Below, piece after piece: positions 14,044-20,631 of a stretch of DNA of 20,631 nucleotides. The notes under the pieces are model-generated. The model had not been told where the DNA came from. It searched no databases and worked only from the letters and a program-made list of their open reading frames with translations. Numbering within the stretch: the stretch's first letter is position 1; each line of letters starts with the position of its first letter. The stretch covers positions 1-20,631 of IMG/VR virus record IMGVR_UViG_3300001282_000092, one strand, 5' to 3'. The DNA is from a virus. The position numbers and the translations under genes were made by a program.

Positions 14044-15362
14044 TGGCAGTCTCAGTCGCACAATACATTGACCTACTGTTTAAGAAACTGCAAGGTGTTG
14101 CAAAAACTGCCAACGCCACAACTAAAAGTGCGTCAAACGAAAGCATAGCATCACCAGCGTTCATACGTGGCGACATTGTATGGATGCAGTCTGACCAAAT
14201 TACTTCCTCTGCTGGTGCAATCACTGGCATTGCTAATGCTCGTATAAACGCAAATTCTGTGCAGTGCGACCCGGACACCACTGTGCCACCCATAGGTGGC
14301 ATACGTCCCACATGGCTGAGCAATGTTGAATACTGGATTCCGCAAGAGTTTGGAGCCACTTGGTTGCCAAAGGTATATGTAGGACCTGCCGCAGCCGCTA
14401 ACATTCAAGCCACCGGCACACAGATATTCTCCACTGGTATTGGCGGAGTTGGCGAATATTTCTTTGATACACAAGCCGGCGTACTCAACTTCATTGGCGA
14501 AACAATTCCCACTGTGTTGACTGCAGGAAATGTGGTGTATATCTCAGGTTACGAATATGTTGGCGCTCTTGGAGTTACCAACAATCCTGGCAATGTAACA
14601 ATTGGCAATTTGACTGTGGCCAATACCACAGTGTCCACAAACTTGGCCAATGGAAACATTACCCTAACTGCCACCGGCAACGGACTTGTGACCATATCTG
14701 GCACAGGCGGCATAACGATTCCATATGGTAACACCACACAGCGTCCAGATCCAGCTGTGGAAGGAACAATACGCTACAACAACGCCTTGAATCAGACAGA
14801 AATATACACTGGATCAGACTGGGAAAGTATCGGCGGTGCAATAGCAAATATTACCAATCAAACTATCACACCAGATGGATCAACTGCAACATACACCCTG
14901 GACCAGGCCGCTACCGCAACTGGAATTTTGGTCACAATTAACGGTATAAATCAAACACCCAACGTTGATTACACAGTGGCAACTGATCAAATTACATTCA
15001 CCGATGTTCCGTTGACAACTGATATCATACAGATTCGATTTATTGCCACAGTTAGCACAGTAACTGCTTTGACAAACTCTGCAGGAACTGCAGAAGTAAA
15101 CACCACAGCTGGCGGCAACATTGATTTTGATATAAATTCTACAACTGTGGCACAAGTGACCAGCACCAGTATATTGAATATCAGTGCTGGTCACAGTCTA
15201 CAACTGCCTGCATACACAGTAGCACAGGCCAACGGACTAGGCAACGTTGCAACAGGACAGGTGATCTATGTTTCCAACGGTGCTGCTGGATCACCTTGTT
15301 TGGCAGTGTACACAGGCGGTGCCTGGAAACAAGTGACTATTGGCAGCACTATCACAACTTGA
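14043..15362 (+). CDS. Conserved structural protein of T4-like aquatic phages, 439 aa
   Basis: The N-terminal half matches a family I recall from T4-like cyanophages and their relatives: VSVAQYIDLLFKKLQGVAKT (3-22), SNESIASPAFIRGDIVWMQS, YWIPQEFG, FDTQAGVLNFIGETIPTVL. A Gly/Asn/Thr beta-rich linker follows. Next comes the shared module: TTQRPDPAVEGTIRYNN with a later IYTGSDWESIGG (about 227-266), then DGSTATYTL...ILVTINGINQTPNVDYTV...DIIQIRF (about 279-335). The end (AQANGLGNVATGQVIYVSNG, AVYTGGAWKQVTIG) looks like another small beta domain. The TAATG junction with the 833-aa gene suggests coupled translation. A virion protein is likely; exact location is unknown. A 203-nt gap with promoter boxes and hairpins follows. 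Confidence 0.8.
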   Translation: MAVSVAQYIDLLFKKLQGVAKTANATTKSASNESIASPAFIRGDIVWMQSDQITSSAGAITGIANARINANSVQCDPDTTVPPIGGIRPTWLSNVEYWIPQEFGATWLPKVYVGPAAAANIQATGTQIFSTGIGGVGEYFFDTQAGVLNFIGETIPTVLTAGNVVYISGYEYVGALGVTNNPGNVTIGNLTVANTTVSTNLANGNITLTATGNGLVTISGTGGITIPYGNTTQRPDPAVEGTIRYNNALNQTEIYTGSDWESIGGAIANITNQTITPDGSTATYTLDQAATATGILVTINGINQTPNVDYTVATDQITFTDVPLTTDIIQIRFIATVSTVTALTNSAGTAEVNTTAGGNIDFDINSTTVAQVTSTSILNISAGHSLQLPAYTVAQANGLGNVATGQVIYVSNGAAGSPCLAVYTGGAWKQVTIGSTITT

Positions 15363-15565
15363 TCTGCACTAAAATGTTGCAATTCTGCTAAATGTTTTTA
15401 CCAGTTTGGTAAATAAAAACACAACAAACTCCCCGGTAACAAATTTATTTCACACTGTTTATTAAACTGAGCAGTGTTTATCGCCACGACTTTGGTAAAT
15501 AACATATAAATTTAGATTGCTAACACGGGTGTTAGCGATTTTTGAAGTTAAAAACAAGGAATGTC
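15363..15565 (+). promoter_or_regulatory. 203-nt regulatory gap before the large fibre gene
   Basis: No gene is seen. The gap holds two copies of the 12-mer TTTGGTAAATAA (15405-15416 and 15491-15502), each with a late promoter-type TAAATA (15410-15415, 15496-15501). A third related string, ATATAAATT, lies at 15504-15512. A hairpin with arms ACACTG (15452-15457) and CAGTGT (15472-15477) lies between the boxes, and a terminator-like hairpin follows. AAGGA at 15556-15560 is the ribosome binding site of the fibre gene. The paired boxes suggest tandem late promoters for the longest gene in the window. Confidence 0.5.
15519..15543 (+). terminator. Probable rho-independent terminator or leader hairpin before the fibre gene
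   Basis: GCTAACA (15519-15525) pairs with TGTTAGC (15530-15536) around CGGG, followed by GA and five Ts (15539-15543). It looks like an intrinsic terminator for the 439-aa gene transcript. Both TAAATA boxes lie upstream of it, so late transcripts of the fibre gene would have to pass through it. Confidence 0.6.
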
Positions 15566-18500
15566 ATGGCTGTTACCAGAATTAAGAATAATCAAATTAC
15601 AGATGCAACCATTGTTGCCAGTTCGAAACTAGTTGATTATTCGATCAGTGCCGCAAAAATCGCAAACAATCTGACCTACGGGTCAAATCTTACTGTCACA
15701 GGAAACTTGACTGTTCAAGGCAATACCACTGCAATTGACACCAACATTACCACCATTGAAGATCCGGTTATTTTACTGGCTTCCACACAGACTGGTTCTC
15801 CAGCAGTGGACATTGGTTTCATTGGTCAACGTGGTACTGCCAACAACATTGCTTTTGTCTGGGACGAAAGCGCACAGTCCTTTATAACAGCATTTACCAG
15901 CACCCCTGAGACAGAAACTACAATTGTAGTGTCAGCATATGCCAATCTTACCACATTAAATGCCAATGTAACTGCTGGATTAACTGTTGCTGGTCAAAGT
16001 AACATTGCCAACTTGACAGTGGCAGCCAACTCTATTGTGAGTTTTGGTAATGTGGTGATCAGCAACGTTGCTGATCCGGTTGCCAACACCGATGCTGCCA
16101 CCAAAGCGTATGTTTTAAGCACATTGGGCAACTCATCTTTTGCCATCTCTGACGGCACAACTACAGAAGCAGTCAACGGTGGCGACACAATTGACTTTGA
16201 CGGAACAACTGATCAAATCACTGTTGCAGTGGCATCAGTTACTGGCAACGTAAGTAGTGTCACCGTGGCATTGGCCAACAATGTTTCAGTGGTTGCCAAC
16301 GTAACAGTTGGCAACATCTTAACAGTCACTGGAACAGTCAACAGCAACTTGGTTCCAACTACAACTGCAACTTATAACCTGGGTGCTGCTGGTGCATTGT
16401 GGAAAGATTTATATTTGTCTGGCAACAGTATCTACATTGGTACACAGACTATCACGTCAAATGCAGAAGGCATTACACTTTCAAATACGGTTGTTGCTGG
16501 CAATGTTGCCACGTCAGGCACAGTAAGTGCCACCGGAACAGGTACATTTGGCAATGTTGCTACAGGTGGTACTGTGAGTTCTACTGGCACAATCACAGGT
16601 GGTAATGTATTAACCAGCGGAGAAGTAAGTGCCACAGGTAACGGCACATTTGGTAATATCAGCACAGGCGGATCATTCAGTGTTACTGGCAATGTCACAG
16701 GCGGAAACTTGCTGACAGGTGGCCAAGTAAGTGCCACTGGCACAGGTACATTTGGCAACGTTGCTACTGGTGGTACTGTGAGTGCTACTGGTACTGCCAC
16801 TGTAGGCAACTTGGCCACAGGTGGAACAATAAGTGCAACTGGCATGGCCACCCTGGGCAACGTTGAGACGGGTGGAACAATCAGCGGCGCTGGCAACATC
16901 ACTGGTGGTAATATATTGACTGGCGGCATTTCAAGTGCAACAGGAAATGTGTTTGGTGGCAATGTGTTAACAGGTGGATTGATCAGTGCAACTGGCAACA
17001 TCACTGGTGCTGGCCTAGGTACATTTGGCAATGTCAATGTAAATGGGTTTGTTTCTGCTACCGGTAATGTCATTGGTGACTTTATAATTGCTAATGCTGG
17101 ATTTGAAGCACCTTCGGTAACTATCACTTCTACATCTGCCAACAGTGGCATTAGTTTGGTCACAAATGGAACAGGCAACATCAATGTCAACACCAGTTTC
17201 ATCAACGGTGTTAAAGATCCAGTCCAGGCACAGGATGCCGCAACCAAGAGTTATGTTGATGCAGTGGCACAGGGTCTTGACCTTAAAGCATCTGTACACG
17301 TAGGCACATATGCTACACTGCCTGCTTATGTATACAACAACGGCACCAGCGGTGTTGGTGCAACACTGACAGGTAATGTTGCAGGCAACTTGACCATTGA
17401 TGGTGAAATAGTTGCATCTGGTCAGCGAGTACTGGTCAAGAACGAAACAGGCGCATTTGTTAACAATTCAACAGCATCGGCTGCATTCAATGGTATCTAC
17501 GTTGTAACCACAGCAGGTGCTCCGGGTACAGCATACGTGTTGACACGTGCTGTGGACTTTGACATTCCAAATGAAATGTACGGTGCGTTCACATTTGTTG
17601 AAACTGGCAATGTACTGGCTGATACAGGTTGGGTATGTACCAACAACAGTGCAAGCCCAATCATAGTTGGCACAACAGAAATTATATGGGCACAGTTCTC
17701 AGGAGCAGGACAGTACACAGCAGGCAATGCGCTGTCATTGAGTGGCACACAGTTCAACGTCAACACTGATGGTTCTGCCAATGCCACAATTGGCATTAAC
17801 GGCAGTAACCAGTTGATCATTCCAGCCAGTGCTGTGCTGACAACACCAAATATTGGTGCGGCAACTGGCACAAGTTTAACTGCCACAGGCAACGTAGACG
17901 CTGGTAATGTCCTAACCGGCGGCATTGTAAGTTCAACCGGAACAGGTACATTTGGTAATGTCAACACAGGTGGACTTGTAAGTGCCACTGGAAACTTAAC
18001 TGCTGGCAACATCACATCCAATGGTAATTTTGACACAGTAAGCATCAGTGCTACTGGCAATATCAAAGGTGGCAATTTAGAAACAGGTGGCACTGTAAGT
18101 TCTACAGGAACTGCCACACTGGGTAATGTCAACACAGGTGGATTGATCAGTGCCACAGGCAATATCACAGGTGGCAATATCTTAACCAGTGGTGCAGGTG
18201 GTGACATTTCTGGCACCGGCAATATCACCGGCGGCAACTTGATCACCGGCGGAATAATCAGTAGTACAGGCACTGCTACCTTGGGCAATGTTGCCACAGG
18301 TGGTACTGTAAGCACCGTAGGCAACATCACTGCAGGCGCTGGTAGTTTCTTCATTGGCAACGGTTCACAACTGACTGGTGTTAGTGCTGATTCTGCAATA
18401 GCGTTGATCAACGGTAACACCAATATCACAACTGCCACAAACGGCAACGCCAATGTCACAATTGGTGGCACAAGTAATGTAGTGGTGTTTACCACAGGTG

Positions 18501-20515
18501 GCATAGACGTAACTGGCACTGTGAGTGCAAACGGCACAGTAACAGGTGGCAATTTGGCCACAGGCGGCACAGTAAGTTCAACAGGCAATGCCACAGCAGG
18601 CAATGTAAGTGCTGTTGGTAACGTAACCGGTCAAACATTTATTGGTAATATAGAAGCCACTACTGTAAGTGCTACTGGTAACGTAACCGGTCAAACATTT
18701 ATTGGTAATATAGAAGCCACCACAGTAAGTGCTACTGCTAATGTAACAGGTGGAAACATAATAACAGGTGGTATTGTAAGTGCTACAGGTAATGTTACTG
18801 CTGGCAACGTGATTGCAACATCGGGCAAGTTTGGCAACATTGTAATTTCAGGTGATGATATCACTGATGCAGGCGGCGGCGTTGTCAACATCAACTCTGC
18901 GCTGGCCGATGTAAACTTTGCTGTGAATGGTGACACTGTTGCCAACTTGTTGTTTGTGGATGCAGGGACAGACACCGTCAGTATTGGCAGTGCAACACAG
19001 ACCACTGGGGCTATACTGGCAGTTAATGCCACAAACTCCGTACTGTTCCCAGTTGGTAACACAGCACAGCGTCCAACAGGCGTTGTTGGTATGTTGCGTT
19101 ACAACACATCAGTTGATAGTTTAGAACAATACGCCTCAACAGGATGGGAAACAGTTGGTACTCCGGCGTTTACAGTTGTTGCTGACAATCAGTTCAACGG
19201 TGATGGTTCAACTGTAGCATTCACCTTGACGCAGGCCTCAACCACTGCTGGTGCTATTGTTGCAATCAACGGTGTTCAACAGATTCCAACCACAGCGTAC
19301 TCAATCAGTACCACTACATTGACGTTTACTGAAGCACCTGCCGCAGGCGACGTAATTGATGTGCGTATGTTTACCACTACTACCAGTGTCAACAGCATCT
19401 CAAACGCTGCCGGCAACGCAATTGTAGCAACAAGTGAAACGGCTGCACTGGTTAACGTTACAGGTGACTTGAGTGTAAACGGAACAATTTTAGGTGGAAA
19501 CATCAACAGCACTGCTATCACCAACGGCACATCAAATATGGCAGTTGTCTCCAGTGGAGGCAACATCCGCGGTAATGTAGCCGGCACAACAGTGATGACC
19601 ATTAGCCCTGGACTGGTAGATATCCAAGGTAACTTGACTGTGAGTGGCAACGCAACATTGCAAGGCAACATTCTAGGCGATCGTATCCAAAACGGTACAA
19701 CCAGCTTTGATATCCAATCAGCCAGTGGCAATGCCAACATCACAATTGGCGGCACAAGCAATGTGGCAGTGTTTACCACAGTTGGCTTGACACTTGGCGG
19801 TAACTTGTTACCAAGTGCCAACGTCACATACGACTTGGGCAGTGAAACACAGGCCTGGAGAGATTTATATCTATCTGGTAACAGTATTAAATTAGGTTCT
19901 GCAACAATTACCTCAAGTGGTAATAGTGTTAGTATGGGCACTGGCAATGTAACAGGTGCCAACCTAACCACAGCAGGTATTGTAAGTGCAACTGGCAACA
20001 TTGCAGGTGGTAACTTGACAGTTGGAACAGGTACTATTACTGGTGGTAACATTGTTAACGCTAACGGCAACGGCATAGGTAACATTGGTAGTTCTAGTGT
20101 TTACTTCAACACAGTATTTGCCAAAGCAACAAGTGCGCAATACGCTGACTTGGCAGAGAAGTACGAAGCAGACGCAGAGTACGCACCGGGTACTGTGTTA
20201 GAGTTTGGCGGCGACAAAGAAGTTACGCTGTCCACAGAAGCAGGCTCAACTAGAGTAGCAGGTGTTGTGAGTACTAACCCAAGTTACATCATGAATGCTG
20301 GATTAACTGCAGAACACGTGGCAATGGTGGCACTGCAAGGTCGCGTACCATGTAGAGTTGTTGGACCAGTGGCCAAAGGTGACATGATGGTGGCAGCCGG
20401 CAACGGTGCAGCCCGAGTGGATAACTCAGCTCGTGCAGGCAGTATCATTGGCAAGGCCCTGGAAAACTTTAGCGGTGCTGAAGGCACAATTGAAGTGGTA
20501 ATTGGTCGCAACTAA
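15566..20515 (+). CDS. Large repeat-rich tail fibre / adhesin, 1649 aa
   Basis: ATG 15566 follows AAGGA and begins MAVTRIKNNQITDATIV, a start I recall in T4-like phage fibre proteins. Order: N-terminal domain with TTIEDPVILLAS (to about 112); a DPVANTDAATKAYV hinge (about 170); YNLGAAGALWKDLYLSGNS (about 270); ten 17-residue repeats from residue 318 (consensus GTVSATGNxTGGNVxTG); a DPVQAQDAATKSYV hinge and a common phage-tail domain (about 551-715, with RVLVKNETG and FNGIYVV); more repeats (to about 1095); the RP/RYN...DGST module shared with two neighbours (about 1160-1270); a second YDLGSETQAWRDLYLSGNS (about 1422); and a C-terminal domain, SAQYADLAEKYEADAEYAPG...TRVAGVVSTNPSYI (1523-1649). 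That domain recalls terminal peptidase or chaperone domains of phage appendages (G2/S74 type), but I see no proven catalytic residues. It probably forms trimeric fibres that contact the host. Confidence 0.85.
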   Translation: MAVTRIKNNQITDATIVASSKLVDYSISAAKIANNLTYGSNLTVTGNLTVQGNTTAIDTNITTIEDPVILLASTQTGSPAVDIGFIGQRGTANNIAFVWDESAQSFITAFTSTPETETTIVVSAYANLTTLNANVTAGLTVAGQSNIANLTVAANSIVSFGNVVISNVADPVANTDAATKAYVLSTLGNSSFAISDGTTTEAVNGGDTIDFDGTTDQITVAVASVTGNVSSVTVALANNVSVVANVTVGNILTVTGTVNSNLVPTTTATYNLGAAGALWKDLYLSGNSIYIGTQTITSNAEGITLSNTVVAGNVATSGTVSATGTGTFGNVATGGTVSSTGTITGGNVLTSGEVSATGNGTFGNISTGGSFSVTGNVTGGNLLTGGQVSATGTGTFGNVATGGTVSATGTATVGNLATGGTISATGMATLGNVETGGTISGAGNITGGNILTGGISSATGNVFGGNVLTGGLISATGNITGAGLGTFGNVNVNGFVSATGNVIGDFIIANAGFEAPSVTITSTSANSGISLVTNGTGNINVNTSFINGVKDPVQAQDAATKSYVDAVAQGLDLKASVHVGTYATLPAYVYNNGTSGVGATLTGNVAGNLTIDGEIVASGQRVLVKNETGAFVNNSTASAAFNGIYVVTTAGAPGTAYVLTRAVDFDIPNEMYGAFTFVETGNVLADTGWVCTNNSASPIIVGTTEIIWAQFSGAGQYTAGNALSLSGTQFNVNTDGSANATIGINGSNQLIIPASAVLTTPNIGAATGTSLTATGNVDAGNVLTGGIVSSTGTGTFGNVNTGGLVSATGNLTAGNITSNGNFDTVSISATGNIKGGNLETGGTVSSTGTATLGNVNTGGLISATGNITGGNILTSGAGGDISGTGNITGGNLITGGIISSTGTATLGNVATGGTVSTVGNITAGAGSFFIGNGSQLTGVSADSAIALINGNTNITTATNGNANVTIGGTSNVVVFTTGGIDVTGTVSANGTVTGGNLATGGTVSSTGNATAGNVSAVGNVTGQTFIGNIEATTVSATGNVTGQTFIGNIEATTVSATANVTGGNIITGGIVSATGNVTAGNVIATSGKFGNIVISGDDITDAGGGVVNINSALADVNFAVNGDTVANLLFVDAGTDTVSIGSATQTTGAILAVNATNSVLFPVGNTAQRPTGVVGMLRYNTSVDSLEQYASTGWETVGTPAFTVVADNQFNGDGSTVAFTLTQASTTAGAIVAINGVQQIPTTAYSISTTTLTFTEAPAAGDVIDVRMFTTTTSVNSISNAAGNAIVATSETAALVNVTGDLSVNGTILGGNINSTAITNGTSNMAVVSSGGNIRGNVAGTTVMTISPGLVDIQGNLTVSGNATLQGNILGDRIQNGTTSFDIQSASGNANITIGGTSNVAVFTTVGLTLGGNLLPSANVTYDLGSETQAWRDLYLSGNSIKLGSATITSSGNSVSMGTGNVTGANLTTAGIVSATGNIAGGNLTVGTGTITGGNIVNANGNGIGNIGSSSVYFNTVFAKATSAQYADLAEKYEADAEYAPGTVLEFGGDKEVTLSTEAGSTRVAGVVSTNPSYIMNAGLTAEHVAMVALQGRVPCRVVGPVAKGDMMVAAGNGAARVDNSARAGSIIGKALENFSGAEGTIEVVIGRN
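16517..17026 (+). repeat. 51-bp (17-codon) repeat array, block 1 of the fibre gene
   Basis: Ten units start exactly 51 nt apart at 16517, 16568, 16619, 16670, 16721, 16772, 16823, 16874, 16925 and 16976. Each encodes a form of G-[T/L/Q/E]-[V/I]-S-[A/S]-T-G-x-x-T-x-G-N-[V/L/I]-x-T-G. The tenth is interrupted by a short insertion (GAGLGTF). Codons vary between units while the protein pattern holds. Confidence 0.9.
17921..18342 (+). repeat. 17-codon repeats, block 2 of the fibre gene
   Basis: The same 17-residue motif resumes after the globular tail domain, here with spacers (NGNFDTVSI and SGAGGDISG) that break the strict 51-nt phase. It ends just before a SFFIGNGSQLTG element shared with the 833-aa protein. 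Confidence 0.8.
18605..18724 (+). repeat. 60-bp near-identical tandem duplication in the fibre gene
   Basis: Copies at 18605-18664 and 18665-18724 match at 56 of 60 positions, with 45 consecutive identical bases (18616-18660 and 18676-18720). Each encodes 20 residues around VTGQTFIGNIEATTVSA. This is far more similar at DNA level than the other repeats, so it is probably a recent duplication. Confidence 0.9.
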
Positions 20516-20521
20516 ACTGTG

Positions 20522-20527
20522 TAAATA
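20522..20527 (+). promoter_or_regulatory. Putative late promoter box after the fibre gene
   Basis: TGTAAATAAG lies 6 nt after the fibre stop codon and about 60 nt before ATG 20588. A terminator lies between box and gene, the same order as before the fibre gene itself. Confidence 0.4.
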
Positions 20528-20537
20528 AGCAAGCAAC

Positions 20538-20567
20538 AAGATAGGGTCTTTGGGCCCTATCTTTTTA
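20538..20567 (+). terminator. Rho-independent terminator after the fibre gene
   Basis: AAGATAGGG (20538-20546) and CCCTATCTT (20555-20563) form a perfect 9-bp stem with an 8-nt loop. The T-run is at 20562-20566. Confidence 0.9.
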
Positions 20568-20587
20568 TATAGACAAAGGAATATAAC

Positions 20588-20631
20588 ATGGCACCGCCAT
20601 TAGGAATAAAAATTGGAGCAGGATGGAGTAT
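20588..20631 (+). CDS. Start of a further gene (3' truncated), unknown
   Basis: ATG 20588 follows AAAGGA (20575-20580) at good spacing. The visible 14 codons read MAPPLGIKIGAGWS and stay open to the window edge. It is too short to identify. The clean ribosome binding site after a terminator supports a real gene. Confidence 0.65.
   Translation, partial: MAPPLGIKIGAGWS

Noticed and set aside
15542-15565. TTG start for the large fibre gene giving eight extra residues
   Set aside because: TTG 15542 lies in the T-run of the upstream hairpin. ATG 15566 has AAGGA 5 nt before it and begins with the familiar MAVTRI start.
16517-17026. CRISPR-like regular repeats
   Set aside because: The 51-nt period is a coding repeat in one long frame, with no conserved direct-repeat DNA, no spacers and no cas genes.
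16432-18603. Long minus-strand open frames (271 and 368 codons) opposite the fibre gene
   Set aside because: They mirror the plus-strand repeats, giving Pro/Val/Leu-rich nonsense, and have no start signals. They are shadows of low-complexity coding sequence.

Overview
The window is part of the late, structural region of a T4-like phage with a contractile tail. The capsid-building genes appear in the T4 order: portal (gp20), a small gene, an acidic core protein (gp67-like), prohead protease (gp21), scaffold (gp22) and major capsid protein (gp23). Several accessory structural proteins resemble families I remember from T4-like phages of marine and fresh water. No cellular housekeeping, rRNA, tRNA or integrase genes are visible. 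The host cannot be named from this sequence.

Layout. Positions 1-773 hold the 3' end of a tail protein with a zinc peptidase (M15) domain and a tape-measure-like C-terminus. Positions 793-1281 hold a free-standing GIY-YIG homing endonuclease wedged between that gene and the portal. Positions 1274-7196 are the capsid assembly block, closed by a perfect symmetric terminator. Positions 7259-8567 are a small accessory island: a 44-codon reading frame and, on the opposite strand, a TPR-glycosyltransferase gene. From 8704 to the end come structural genes of adhesin or fibre type: a 269-aa virion-like protein, a Rossmann-like protein that may be a glycan enzyme, two small beta-rich proteins, a 132-aa module protein, an 833-aa repeat protein, a 439-aa structural protein and a 1649-aa fibre-like protein built largely of a 17-residue repeat. 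A further gene starts at 20588 and leaves the window.

How it works together. The first block makes the portal-nucleated prohead (scaffold, core, protease, shell). The second appears to make the outer, host-facing parts of the particle. Two candidate glycan genes lie between them and could modify the virion or the host surface; this is inference.

Regulation is the most distinctive feature. The hexamer TAAATA, the core of the T4 late promoter TATAAATA, occurs at eleven plus-strand sites and one minus-strand site that I could find by eye, nearly all at gene boundaries. At three genes it ends exactly 5 nt before the ATG, and at a fourth 7 nt before. All four lack a Shine-Dalgarno sequence, which predicts leaderless late transcripts. 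At other sites the box is followed by a hairpin and a strong ribosome binding site.
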